Source of the DNA: Amylostereum areolatum
Taxonomy: Eukaryota > Basidiomycota > Agaricomycetes > Russulales > Stereaceae
Direction: 5' to 3'
DNA length: 64,000 nt
Assembly (NCBI GenBank): GCA_012932865.1
Contig: SAXG01000005.1
Location: forward strand, 372,001 to 436,000
Shown one piece after another: positions 1 through 10,766 of the stretch. A program made the translations under genes and the position numbers. The notes beneath the pieces are model-generated. The model was not told the origin of the DNA and made no database searches. It saw nothing but the letters and a program-made list of their open reading frames with translations. Position 1 is the first letter of the stretch, and every line of letters starts with the position of its first letter.

Positions 1-1
1 T

Positions 2-1410
2 ACTGGGAATTTGATCCCGATACCGACACAGCCGATACGACAACCGAACCACAGAACCCTCAAACCGAACTCCAGCATCCTCAAGAACCCGCAGCAACTA
101 CACAGCCTCCAGAAGAAACCGCGCCAGAACCTAAGAGAACTGTATCAAACCCCCAAATTAAGTCCGATTCCGGAGGAAGTCGAGAAGGCAGCCCACCGAG
201 CGCAACAGAAACGGAAAGACATACAGAAGAATCAACAAGATCTCCATCAGTTAAATCAGACAAAGATATCTTCGAAACTAGAAGAGGAAGACAAGGAAAC
301 CTATTCGGAAGATCAGAGAACGTCACAACAATGGGAGACACTACCACCTCGATACCCAACCCCACCACCACACTTAGCAATGTCCCCCCTGGAGAAACTA
401 ATATACCGCTCCAGACTGCCTGCAACTCCAACACCAGCCGATCCCGCGAAACCAAGACATAAGGCTCGATTCCCCATGGGATTCAGTTTAGGCGAACCAA
501 TAGGATGGAAAGTACCATCGCCGCAACCATCAACGCATTCCGACCGATCGGCTGATAATGAGAAAGGAAAAAAGGTTCAGGACTATGTATTCGGAAGAGG
601 AGCGACCGCAGATCTTCCGGAAGGACCGAGACATCCACCGTGGCATTCACCGCCAGGAGGAACAGGAACAATCGGATCTAAACCCGAAGACAAAGACAAA
701 GGATTCAAACTGAACGCACTAGGAGTATACGACGGAAGAGACCGAGCGAAGGCAGCAAAGTTCATCGAACAATGCGTACTTCGCTTCATAGCATTCCCCA
801 ACGCATACAAAACCAACATGCGTAAGATAACCTTTGTACTCTCGCATCTCACCGATGGACCCGCCCTTCACTGGGCGTCCCTCTTGATAAGCAAAATCGA
901 TAAGATACGAGATCGAGGCATAGATCCAGAAATACATCTTCCATGGACGGGATTCCGCGACTATTTCTTAGAAACTTTTGGAGAAATAGATCCCGGAAGA
1001 GACGCTAGATTCAACATACAGCGCCTGGAACAAGGCACTATGGAAACCAAAGATTACATCACGGTCTTCAGAGACTATGCCATGGAAGCCGGCTACGATC
1101 ATAAAGCATTGATCGACCAATTCAAGAGAGGACTGCGCAACGATATAGTAGTCGAGATTCTCAAGAGAGATCACATCTCGAACGATATCGACGAATGGTA
1201 TGAACTCGCACTGCGCATCGATAATAACTGGCGAGAAGCTCAAGCATTCCAACGACATTATACGAGACCAATGAACCCGACGAGTGATCTCACCCTCCTA
1301 TACAAGAAACCGCAGCCGTATGTCCCATTCCGAAGAGGAAACGGAAATAAAGGGAATGTTACTACCGCCAGAGCCGCTCAGACCGGAAACAACAACCGAA
1401 GCTTCAGACG
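2..1410 (+). pseudogene. gag: Ty3/gypsy gag, 5' part, interrupted
   Basis: The frame is open to the left edge, so the true start is outside the window. The first part is Pro/Gln/Lys-rich and disordered. From about base 690 it carries a retrotransposon gag (capsid-like) domain,  with the segment FPNAYKTNMRKITFVLSHL and conserved Trp and Leu positions typical of Ty3 gag. The frame stops being gag at base 1410, where the LTR of a nested element begins; the codons after that up to 1504 are read through LTR sequence and are not gag. The remainder of gag, including the zinc knuckle, resumes at 4221 after a repeated AGACG. As it stands the gene is split and cannot give a normal Gag. Confidence 0.9.
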
Positions 1411-1892
1411 TGTCAGCAACGGTCTACCTGCGATGCAGGTTCAGGACGTCGCGACGAGGTACAAGGCGAGGAGAGACGAGGATAGGATCGAGGGGGGCGA
1501 GTGATAAACGAAGGTGTGGACCTTCCCCTGCAGTACTTAAGGAGGATCCCCCAGGTAGCCGGAGAATAGAAAAGGTCGAGATGACCCCTCCTCATAGATT
1601 GGTGAGCCCTTATATACATGAGGATAAGGACCCAAACGAAGACAAACAAAGCCGGAGTAGGAGTGGGTCAGGACGGACTACGAAGTGGGTACCACGGAGT
1701 ACGAAGTGGGTCACAGCACGAGGCGAGGTAAGTATGACTCCAAGGTCTAGATCATGACCGAGGTAGCCGAGAAGACCGGTATGCCCGAAGGGCCGGACGC
1801 GATGCGAAGCGAGGCGAAGTCCGATGCGAGGTCCGATGGTAAACTATAGTAAAGTAAGGTCCGATGTATATAATTTGGAGGTGTTCATGACA
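1411..1892 (+). repeat. 5' LTR of nested element
   Basis: This 482-bp repeat begins TGTCAGCAAC and ends GTTCATGACA, giving a 5-bp TGTCA/TGACA terminal inversion. It matches 3734-4215 at 481 of 482 positions by direct reading. A TATA-like TTATATACAT lies near 1609. The ORFs in it are repeated identically in both copies and are LTR sequence, not genes. Confidence 0.93.
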
Positions 1893-3733
1893 TTACCCCC
1901 TTTTCACATTCATTGTCCTCAATGACCAGCCAAAAAACATGAACGAATTAAGGCCGGTTCCAAAAACCGAAAAAAAATGGGACATTTTTACCTAAAGGGT
2001 CTGGCGCTGGTATCGCGTCGCCTCGACGCTCGGCTGCGCTCTCGCTTTGGGCGAGGCTCTCTTCAGCACTTCGTCGGGGCTCGCTAGCCTACGATCGCCC
2101 TGCGACCCTTTACCCTTCCGAGGGTATCCCGAATACCGTGCGAGCTCTCTCCAAGAGCTCGCTCCACTCGCTCCACTTACTACCTCTAGTACCTTCGACC
2201 AAAAACGACTTTGCGAAACTAGGTAGTTTCGGTAGCAAAGTCGCGCGACAGAAGCGAACGAAGTGAGCGTACAGAGCGTGTAAGCGGCCGTCCGAAAAAA
2301 ATTGCCCGAAGGCAAAGCCGATGCGAAGAATGGCCGAATTAAGGCTGAAAACGATGCGAAGAATAGCCAATCCGTCGGCTAGCGCTCCTCGTCTCAAGGA
2401 TGCGGAGTGGCCAATGTGTCGGCCAGCGCTTGAACAATGATCAATATGCTTTTCAAGGCGAAGCGAACGCGGAGCGGCCTGAGTTTAATGTCTTTGGCGC
2501 GGACAGGAACGATGTGGCCTTTCGGCCCGAACGATGAGCGAGGGCTTCTAGCGAGGGAGGCGAAGCGGAACCAATAAAATGACTACGAAGGCGGTGCGAT
2601 GGTGTAAATGTCTTGGCCAATACTTTGATCTGTGGGTCGCTTCCACATTAGGCCTAAGACCCCGAGGATACCGAGGCGATGCTTGAGTGTAATCTTTAGT
2701 TTATTTCTAGAGCCAGCCTGCTCAGGGTCATTACGGACCCGATGGACTATCGATGCGAGGCGGTGCGAAGAATCCGGGGCGCGCGTGCTTATATGGATTG
2801 TTCAGAGATGTTTCGCTTTCTAGAGGATGTTTGCGTTACCCGAGTAACTCTCGAGAATACGTACTACCTCATGGTGCGCGCATGCTCATATGAAACCGTC
2901 AAAGACGTTTCGCTTTCTTCTTCCGGCGCGGTGCGATGCGACGATTCCATGCCTTCTAGCATGGGGAGGCGAAGGGGAACCAGGGGGATGAGGACCAGAG
3001 CTTTTGTTAAGCCTTTTCCGAGGAACGGAACTGGCCCGTATCGCGACAAAACTAGGCAATGGTGGATAAGTTTTAAAACATTCCAGACCCGCTATGCGTG
3101 GTCTGGCCCGGTGGCGGTCGTTCCAGGACCTGAACGTCGTAGTTTTCGGTCATTGCGGACCCTTGCTTTTCTATGCGAAGCGAACGCAGGTGCCCTTTGA
3201 TAACGGAGGTAGTTCTCCGACCCGATGATTGCGATTTAGGTGACCATTTCGTCGGTCAGCGCTCCTATGAAAGGATCCGGTGATGGCCTAACCCCGAAGG
3301 GCAGTGATCTCCATTCCAGCGGTGCGTCGGTGATACGGCGACTACCATAAGTTTATCGTCCTTGGCGTGGACGCGGGGTAGTTTAACGTCATCTCGGACG
3401 TGACGATGCGAAGCGAAGTACAGTAGTCCGAGGCGAAGCGTTCGGCAGTTGACCAATCCCCGAAGGGAAAGGCATCAAGGCCCAGGCGCTGGGAATTACC
3501 AGCTAACCTGTTATAGACCCCTACAGCGCAGGCATAAGGCCACAGTGCTGCAACAGTTCCGATTAAGGCATTAGGGCATAGGGCCCGTGCCAACTCGATG
3601 TACAGTGCGAGAGTTCGACTTAGATCCGAGGGTGACCAGTACGTCGGTCGGCGCTCCCCAAAGGGATATGGCAATGCAACGATATGTACGACGAAGCGAC
3701 GCGGTGAACGATGATAAGGAGATCTCGACCTTA

Positions 3734-4215
3734 TGTCAGCAACGGTCTACCTGCGATGCAGGTTCAGGACGTCGCGACGAGGTACAAGGCGAGGAGAGAC
3801 GAGGATAGGATCGAGGGGGGCGAGTGATAAACGAAGGTGTGGACCTTCCCCTGCAGTACTTAAGGAGGATCCCCCAGGTAGCCGGAGAATAGAAAAGGTC
3901 GAGATGACCCCTCCTCATAGATTGGTGAGCCCTTATATACATGAGGATAAGGACCCAAACGAAGACAAACAAAGCCGGAGTAGGAGTGGGTCAGGACGGA
4001 CTACGAAGTGGGTACCACGGAGTACGAAGTGGGTCACAGCACGAGGCGAGGTAAGTATGACTCCAAGGTCTAGATCATGACCGAGGTAGCCGAGAAGACC
4101 GGTATGCCCGAAGGGCCGGACGCGATGCGAAGCGAGGCGAAGTCCGATGCGAGGTCCGATGGTAAACTATAGTAAAGTAAGGTCCGATGTATATAATTTG
4201 GAGGCGTTCATGACA
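3734..4215 (+). repeat. 3' LTR of nested element
   Basis: Second copy of the 482-bp LTR, same ends as 1411-1892, single difference at 4205. A purine-rich GATAAGGAGA about 15-25 bases upstream is a possible but weak polypurine tract. Confidence 0.93.
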
Positions 4216-4220
4216 AGACG

Positions 4221-4461
4221 CCTTACCCCGCAAGAACGTACAGAACTTCAGAAATCGGGATCGTGCTTCTATTGTCGGAAACCAGGACATATCTCCAGGA
4301 ACTGCCCAGAGAAACGTACCCAAACAACGATCAATGCACGAACGGCGAACTTAACAGAGGAAGAATCCCCGATTGATCAGATCACCAAGCTTGTGAACAA
4401 GATGGACAGTGAAACGTTCGCACGCACTGCCAACATGTTCAAAGACAATCAGGGTTTTTGA
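4221..4461 (+). pseudogene. gag: Ty3/gypsy gag, 3' part with CCHC zinc knuckle
   Basis: This is the nucleocapsid end of gag, resuming in frame after the nested element. It contains a C-X2-C-X4-H-X4-C zinc knuckle (CFYCRKPGHISRNC, 4264-4305), expected to bind the genomic RNA. The last gag codons are CAG GGT TTT followed directly by TGA at 4459-4461, which forms the -1 frameshift site into pol. An in-frame ATG at 4210-4212 is supplied by the nested LTR and is not a native start. Confidence 0.9.
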
Positions 4462-4492
4462 ATCGTCCTTCAACCGCGGCTGTTGAAAGGAC
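4452..4492 (+). promoter_or_regulatory. Programmed -1 ribosomal frameshift signal (gag to pol)
   Basis: The heptamer GGGTTTT at 4452-4458 is in phase as G GGT TTT with the gag frame and is followed at once by the gag stop TGA. Slipping back one base enters the pol frame at 4458. After a 6-nt spacer a hairpin follows: GTCCTTCAAC (4465-4474) pairs with GTTGAAAGGAC (4482-4492), 10 bp with one bulged A and a 7-nt loop. Slippery site, spacer length and stem match the X XXY YYZ plus downstream-structure pattern known from retroelements and viruses. Frameshifting is inferred; the geometry is seen. Confidence 0.85.
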
Positions 4493-7400
4493 ACAGACAA
4501 TGAACTTTTCAGAGCAATCTCCTGTGCAGGAAACAGGAGATGACGTAAATAGAACAGTGTATATAAGGTCATACCAAGACGGAGCAACGCACGCTCCATC
4601 AATTCATATACCTGTCACGTTTCATGGAAAGTTCCGTAAAGTCGCCGCAAAAGCACTGCTAGATAGCGGAGCAAGCAGCACCCTGATCCATCCAGATTTC
4701 GTACGAAAACACAAGATGAATCTGATCCAATTGAAGAAGCCAATACCAATATACAACGTTGATGGATCTCGTAACACTCTAGGAGAGCCTGAGATCAAAC
4801 AAAAGGTGTACCTTCCAATGACGATGGAAGGGATCAACGGAGAAATTCACCGCGAAACCTTAGGGTTATTCGTCACAGCCCTAGGAGGAGACGAAGTAAT
4901 CTTAGGAACCCCTTGGCTCAAGAAACACAATCCTCATATCGATTGGAGGAAAAGGCAGATTACACTACAGACATGTCCAGGTACGTGTTCCACTACCAGT
5001 AAAACAATGATCGTCCAAGGAAAAGACGAACGCTCTCTACAATCATTCGAAGAACAGAAGATCAACCATCACACAACGATAGAAGAACAAGAAGACCCCG
5101 AATTCAACTCCGATCTCGTCAATATCAAGATAATCAGAACGTTCCATGGAAAAACTGACGTAGAAACAATGCCGATTGCAAAAGAAACAAACGAACCCGA
5201 CATTTGGATAACAGCAAGAGCAACCAAGGCACAAGAACTCGCAGAAAGAGCGGCCGTAGGAGAGAAGAAGAAGACACTCGATGAAATGATTCCGTCTAGC
5301 TACAAACAGTATCAGAAGGTATTCGAAAAGAAGGCGTCGGAACGCTTCCCAATCAGCAGACCATGGGATCACGCGATAGACCTGATTGAAGGATGGAAAC
5401 CTCGAAATTGCAAAGTGTACCCAATGACAGTACCGGAACGGAAGGAATTGGACACATTCATAGATGAACATCTACGAAAAGGGTACATCCGAGAATCAAA
5501 ATCAGAGATATCATCGCCGTTCTTCTTTATCAAGAAGAAAGACGGATCTCTTAGACCAGTGCAGGACTATCGCTATCTTAACTCGATAACGGTCAAAAAT
5601 GAATACCCGATACCGCTCATCTCAGATCTCATCGACAAATTAAAAGGCGCTAAGATCTTCTCAAAGCTCGATCTCCGATGGGGATACAACAATGTTCGAA
5701 TCAAAGAAGGAGACCAATGGAAAGCTGCGTTCAAAACAAACAGAGGCCTTTTCGAACCAATGGTAATGTTCTTCGGATTAACCAACTCACCCGCGACATT
5801 CCAAGCAATGATGAATGCACTATTCAAAGAATTAATAGACACAGGAAAAGTAGTGGTCTATATGGATGACATATTGATATTTACAGAAACACTCGACGAA
5901 CATAGGAAATTGATGAAAGAAGCCCTCCAACTTCTAGAACGGAACGATCTATTCCTGAAACCAGAGAAGTGCTTCTTCGAACAACCATCAATTGAATACT
6001 TAGGCGTAATAATCACGCACAACAAGGTACAGATGGACCCAGTCAAAGTCCAAGGGCTAGCCGAATGGCCCACACCGAGGAAAGTAAAAGAAGTCCAATC
6101 ATTCCTCGGATTTGGAAATTTCTATCGACGCTTCATCAAAGACTATTCCAAGATCGCCAGACCCCTATTCCAGCTCACAAAGAAAGACCACGAATGGAAC
6201 TGGACGGCCGAATGTGAACATACCTTCGAAAGACTGAAACGAGAATTCACATCGTCCCCAATCTTAATCATGCCCGATGAAAACAAACCATTCCGCATAG
6301 AGAGTGACGCCTCCAATTTTGCGTACGGAGCTATCCTATCGCAGCCAGATGAGATCGAAAGATGGCATCCGGTCGCGTACCTATCCAAATCACTATCTCC
6401 CGCGGAACAGAATTACGAGATATACGACAAAGAACTCTTAGGAGTAGTGAAAGCCTTAGAACACTGGCGACAATATCTAGAAGGAGCAAACCACAAAGTC
6501 GAAATCTGGACAGATCATAAAAATCTAGAGTATTTCACAACAGCTCAAAAACTTAATCGACGACAAGCACGATGGAGCTTATATCTGTCCCGTTTCGACT
6601 ATACCTTGGTACACAGACCAGGAAGTACAAACAAGGCAGATGGACTTTCTAGAAGACCAGATCATAAGGAAGACATTCCAGACAACGACGATCGCATCCT
6701 GCTCCATCCTTCGGTTTTCAGGGCTAGAGCTACCGGAAGAGGAACAGTTGAAGCAGTCGGAGACAAAGAACTTCTCAAAGAACTAAGAAACTTCTCACAC
6801 CTAGATGACGAAGTTTGGACAGCGTTAGATACAATCAAAAGATCGGGACCACGCACTCTCGCAAAAGGAATCGAAGATTGGAACTTCGAGAACGATCTGA
6901 TCATCAGAAAAGGAAAGATCTATGTGCCACAAAATCTCGAACTCAGACGCATGATCCTAAAATCACATCATGATCTGGAAACGATTGGACATCCAGGAGA
7001 AATGAAAACTCTGGAACTGGTACAAAGAAACTTCTGGTGGCCAAAGATGATTTCCTTCGTAAAAGGCTATGCTCAAGGTTGTCCCGTATGCCAGTCAACA
7101 AAGAATGTCACGCATCCGGCAAAACATCCATTACAACCTACGGAAATACCAGAACGACCATGGGAAACGATCACATCAGATTTTATTACAGATCTTCCGA
7201 TCTCCAACGGATTCGATTCGATCAACGTAGTCGTCGACAGGTTCACCAAAACCGCAGTATTCACGCCGTGCCTAAAGACGATCAACGCAGAAGAAACAGC
7301 TGATCTTCTGATCGACAATGTTTACAGACGATTTGGATTATGGAAAAGAATGATATCGGACAGAGGCCCTCAATTCGCATCCAAAGTATTCCAATCCATC

Positions 7401-8354
7401 TGCGAAAGCCTCGGAGTCATCTCGTCGCTCAGTACGGCGTATCATCCCCAAACAGACGGCGAGACAGAAAGAGTGAATCAGGAATTAGAACAATATCTTC
7501 GGGCGTTTTGCAATGGAGACCAAACGAATTGGGAAAAACTTTTGCCAAAAGCAGAATTCGCACACAATATACGACAACATTCTGCCACGAAAACCTCCCC
7601 ATTCGAACTCCTACACGGATATCAACCGGTGTTTAACCCAACAATACCGACCGACCCGCGAATACCGACAGCCGAAGAAAGAATAAAGAATTTCCAGAAC
7701 GCATGGGACAACGCAGAAGCAAGCCTAGAAATAGCAGCTAAACTAATGAAGATGCAGCATGACCGAACCTTCACGCTAAGAGATCAACTCAAACAAGGCG
7801 ACCAAGTATGGTTAGACGGAAAAAACCTTAACACGGTATACCCAAAAACCAAACTAGCACCGAAACGATTCGGCCCATTCAAAATTGAAAAGGTTATAGG
7901 ACCGGTGACTTACCGCCTCGAACTACCGACGAAGTGGAAAATACATCCGGTATTCCACGCAGCATTGTTGATTCCATTCAAAGAGACAGAACAATACGGC
8001 GAAGCTTACGAAAGACCACCTCCAGAACTAGTAAACGATGAAGAACTCTACGAACTAGAAACAATAGTAGCCTCAAAATTAGACAAACGATATTCAGAAC
8101 CGTTACATTACTTCGTAAAATGGAAAGGATACCCCGACTCCGGTAACACATGGGAACCAGCATCTAATCTCGAAGGATCAAAAGATGCGATCGCGGAGTT
8201 CCATCGGAATAACCCCAAGGCACCGAAGTTGCCACCACAGCCAATCAGAGATACCAACACAGAAGCCACTGATCGCGACGAAACCGACGCAACACAGCAA
8301 GAACGAAAACCAACGAGACGAAAGAAACGCAAGACGAAAGTGAGACACTGGTGA
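4458..8354 (+). CDS. pol: Ty3/gypsy Pol polyprotein with chromodomain
   Basis: Intact frame of about 1,298 codons that has no ATG at its beginning, as expected for a product made by -1 frameshifting from gag. Residues are numbered from base 4458. The aspartic protease has LLDSGAS near residue 69. Reverse transcriptase spans about 320-500 with YMDD at 468-471. RNase H shows D617, E659 and D686. Integrase has an HHCC zinc module (H838, H845, C875, C878) and a D908, D968, E1004 triad with the D-35-E spacing. A GPY/F-like module (about 1137-1158) and a C-terminal chromodomain (about 1195-1252, FVKWKGYPDSGNTWEP) follow. Chromodomains direct insertion to particular chromatin. All catalytic residues are present, so the copy may still provide enzymes for other elements. 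Confidence 0.95.
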   Translation: MNRPSTAAVERTQTMNFSEQSPVQETGDDVNRTVYIRSYQDGATHAPSIHIPVTFHGKFRKVAAKALLDSGASSTLIHPDFVRKHKMNLIQLKKPIPIYNVDGSRNTLGEPEIKQKVYLPMTMEGINGEIHRETLGLFVTALGGDEVILGTPWLKKHNPHIDWRKRQITLQTCPGTCSTTSKTMIVQGKDERSLQSFEEQKINHHTTIEEQEDPEFNSDLVNIKIIRTFHGKTDVETMPIAKETNEPDIWITARATKAQELAERAAVGEKKKTLDEMIPSSYKQYQKVFEKKASERFPISRPWDHAIDLIEGWKPRNCKVYPMTVPERKELDTFIDEHLRKGYIRESKSEISSPFFFIKKKDGSLRPVQDYRYLNSITVKNEYPIPLISDLIDKLKGAKIFSKLDLRWGYNNVRIKEGDQWKAAFKTNRGLFEPMVMFFGLTNSPATFQAMMNALFKELIDTGKVVVYMDDILIFTETLDEHRKLMKEALQLLERNDLFLKPEKCFFEQPSIEYLGVIITHNKVQMDPVKVQGLAEWPTPRKVKEVQSFLGFGNFYRRFIKDYSKIARPLFQLTKKDHEWNWTAECEHTFERLKREFTSSPILIMPDENKPFRIESDASNFAYGAILSQPDEIERWHPVAYLSKSLSPAEQNYEIYDKELLGVVKALEHWRQYLEGANHKVEIWTDHKNLEYFTTAQKLNRRQARWSLYLSRFDYTLVHRPGSTNKADGLSRRPDHKEDIPDNDDRILLHPSVFRARATGRGTVEAVGDKELLKELRNFSHLDDEVWTALDTIKRSGPRTLAKGIEDWNFENDLIIRKGKIYVPQNLELRRMILKSHHDLETIGHPGEMKTLELVQRNFWWPKMISFVKGYAQGCPVCQSTKNVTHPAKHPLQPTEIPERPWETITSDFITDLPISNGFDSINVVVDRFTKTAVFTPCLKTINAEETADLLIDNVYRRFGLWKRMISDRGPQFASKVFQSICESLGVISSLSTAYHPQTDGETERVNQELEQYLRAFCNGDQTNWEKLLPKAEFAHNIRQHSATKTSPFELLHGYQPVFNPTIPTDPRIPTAEERIKNFQNAWDNAEASLEIAAKLMKMQHDRTFTLRDQLKQGDQVWLDGKNLNTVYPKTKLAPKRFGPFKIEKVIGPVTYRLELPTKWKIHPVFHAALLIPFKETEQYGEAYERPPPELVNDEELYELETIVASKLDKRYSEPLHYFVKWKGYPDSGNTWEPASNLEGSKDAIAEFHRNNPKAPKLPPQPIRDTNTEATDRDETDATQQERKPTRRKKRKTKVRHW

Positions 8355-8375
8355 GACTCAACGACATTCAGGCGA

Positions 8376-10182
8376 ATGCACTGCCAACAAGGGGGGGATA
8401 AAAACCCTACGGGTTCAGCAAGACAGATCACCAAATGTCCACCACCCCAAACGCAACCAACACCTCTACCAATCAAACCGTCTCACCCAACAATGTCGAC
8501 CGCATCCGTCTCGTCTGCAACAGAGCGCACCACACTCAACAGGAACGTGCCCTCTGCGGAGACTGCTTCATCGCTCGATCGGCAGCAATCTTCGCAATTA
8601 AGTCAGTACCTCCTCCGTCTAGGTCAGGACCAGACGGAAGAACAGGGGGTAAGCCGATTAGAAGCACACAGAAGAACCCTAACTGAAGCACCCGGATTCC
8701 TCACAGGTGCTAATGCGATCCCCGTGGCCCGGAGCCACGGAAGTCCCAACACCCGACTCCCCGATCCTAGAGAGCCAGATAGCCCGCATGATAGCCGGAG
8801 TAGCGATCGAACAGGCCAGAGAACGGATCAACGACCTCAAGAGGGAGTCAACCGACGTCCAGAACATCCTGGAGAACCACATCAAGATGCTCGACGGAGA
8901 ACTCCGCCAGTTAGACTCGAGGTACCTGACGCTCTCGACCGAGATGGAGGAACGAGAGGTCAAACTTCTTCGACGATTCCGGAAGCTAGCGCAGCGGCTG
9001 TACTCAACGTCGCAGAGCTCCGGAGATTCCTTACTGAAGTCGGACACAGAGTCAACTGGCTCAACTGGGAAAGACACACCTTCCGCGCCGCCTACGAAGG
9101 AGAAATCCTCCGCAGACGAATGGAAACTACCGGAGTTCCCCATATGTCGTCACGCGACGGCCCCGACATCGACCTCATCTTCCATGGACATCACATCTCC
9201 CCGGGCTATACTGTTCGACCCGATCCCATCACATCCGTCCTCACCAGACCCCCGTTCCTTCCTAACGCCCCTCCACGACCCGTCACCGCTCCCACGCCAC
9301 CAGGATCCTCACCCATCCCCGGCATCACCCAGATCAACACCATCCAGCCTCCCGTCGCTAGAAACGGATTACCCGGAGAGCGATCCGGACAGCCCATGGC
9401 TCCCCCAGAGCCCAGACAACAGACCGGCGATCCGCGACCAATACCTGGGGCATCTTCTCAGCTGCCCACAGTGCCTAGACCGCCAACTCCATTCCCGGTA
9501 TCTGCTAGCGACACTCCCATGCCATGGCACGGAGGCCCCCCTGCTTATCCCTCGTTCCTACATTCACACTCCGACCACGATCGAAATTCCATCACCCAAG
9601 ATCCCCGAGTCGCCTCACAGTGACGTAAACATGAATCTGTCGACCCCGACGGAAGACCACTCAAGCGAATCCGAAACGTCAACCTCTCCGATAAGTCGAG
9701 CAATGAAGAACTGCGACAAAATCCAGGAGATAATAGAGGAAATGAAGGAAACTCGCGTTCGCTGGAAGCGAGACCGCGAGTCAACGGACAAATCGGACAG
9801 CTCGACGGACAATCCGGAGAAGGACGACAAGACGAAGGAAGCAGCCGAGAACCCCTCGGACCCATGGAGCGACGAGCCGACCACGTGGACACAAGAGAAG
9901 TGGGACGCGATTCCCTCGAAGCCGCGGAAATGCTGCTGGAAATGCGGCGAGCGAGGCCATCTCCGCCGAGACTGTCCCCGTCGCAAGAACGTTCCCCCTC
10001 ACTTCCCCCAATCGCGGTCTTGCTATCCCCTCCGACCACAGACTCCTCTTCCTCACCCTCGCCCGAACCATCCGGATACCAACTACGGTCCAGGAACACT
10101 GATGTCCCACCCCCACCTCCGACGTACCGACGCTACCGCAGCCGCCCCACAGGCAACTTCTGGGATTCCTCGCACGACGTGA
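8376..10182 (+). CDS. Spliced post-pol ORF: coiled coil plus CCHC zinc knuckle
   Basis: Two overlapping frames join through a good 58-bp intron at 8649-8706: donor GTAAGC, branch-like CTAAC at 8679-8683, acceptor CACAG. The phases agree: ATG at 8376 or 8493 to 8648, then 8707-10182, giving about 582 or 543 residues. The N-terminus is Ser/Thr/Gln-rich. A charged stretch after the junction (base 8740-9000) looks like a coiled coil. The middle is Pro/Ser-rich, and a C-X2-C-X4-H-X4-C knuckle (CWKCGERGHLRRDC) lies near 9934-9975. A second knuckle protein after pol is not part of the standard Ty3 plan. It could be a duplicated nucleocapsid-like factor or an accessory RNA-binding protein; I do not recognise it. 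Unspliced, the first frame continues to 9623. Confidence 0.55.
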
Positions 10183-10378
10183 GAGTCTGACGCACGAAGC
10201 CGCCCAACATGCCACCGAACAGTGGTTGTACTGGGAGGACGCAATGCTCCGCACTCAGCGAGAACCCCCCTCGCGCTTCAATCACTCCTGGCGCGTCGAC
10301 GATCTCTTCTGGAAGGAAGAAGATTGGGACTTGCAGGAAGCGGAGGAGTCGAAGGATCACTGGCCGGAGCCCTGGTAA
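10103..10378 (+). CDS. Unrecognised post-pol ORF rich in Trp and acidic residues
   Basis: This frame is open from 10103 to TAA at 10376 and has no ATG of its own. Its residues look strongly protein-like: ATEQWLYWEDAMLRTQREPP and then several Trp-acidic clusters ending EPW. It overlaps the 3' end of the zinc-knuckle ORF in another frame, and a third frame (9864-10190) is also coding-like here. It is probably a downstream exon or frameshift extension of the preceding ORF; no junction could be fixed by eye. No family recognised. Confidence 0.35.
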   Translation, partial: CPTPTSDVPTLPQPPHRQLLGFLARRESLTHEAAQHATEQWLYWEDAMLRTQREPPSRFNHSWRVDDLFWKEEDWDLQEAEESKDHWPEPW

Positions 10379-10766
10379 GCGCGCGGACAGACTTTACCCA
10401 TCATCATGCACTTAGACTTCCTCTCTCCCCCCATCATTACGCTCTCGCATCTATCGTCACGATACTTCTCGGACTGATCATGGACTGCGCCCTCATCCGC
10501 ACGCATATTTTCCTCGGACTTCTCTACTATACCGGTTTCTATCGCTATGAGGAAGGCGAGACACTTGATATTCTCTCCGCGACGCGCTGGACGCGTCGCC
10601 TGCTTACGACTCAGTTTTGATTATGTACAAATCATCGCTTACGATTGCTGGCAATGATTACATCATTGCCCCTCCGCATCGTAAGGATAAAAGGGAAAGC
10701 TACAAAGACCACAACACCCTCAGACATCGTCTAAACAAACCCACTCGCACCACCCACACCAACCAA

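Larger units (their letters stand above)
1406..4220 (+). mobile_element. Nested non-autonomous LTR retroelement (LARD/TRIM-like) with 5-bp TSD
   Basis: Two 482-bp direct repeats (1411-1892 and 3734-4215) start TGTCA and end TGACA and enclose 1,841 bp with no plausible ORF. The element is flanked by AGACG at 1406-1410 and again at 4216-4220, a perfect 5-bp target duplication. Removing the element and one AGACG restores the gag frame exactly (Arg-Arg-Leu across the junction), which proves it is an insertion. The LTRs differ at one position (T at 1882, C at 4205), so the insertion is recent. No standard tRNA-complementary primer site beginning TGG follows the 5' LTR. The internal region is rich in GATGCGAAGCGAGGCGAAG-like words. 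It must be mobilised by proteins supplied by another element. Confidence 0.93.

Noticed and set aside
1284..1757. ORF of 157 codons and its twin at 3733-4080
   Set aside because: Identical because they lie in the two LTR copies of the nested element; not a gene.
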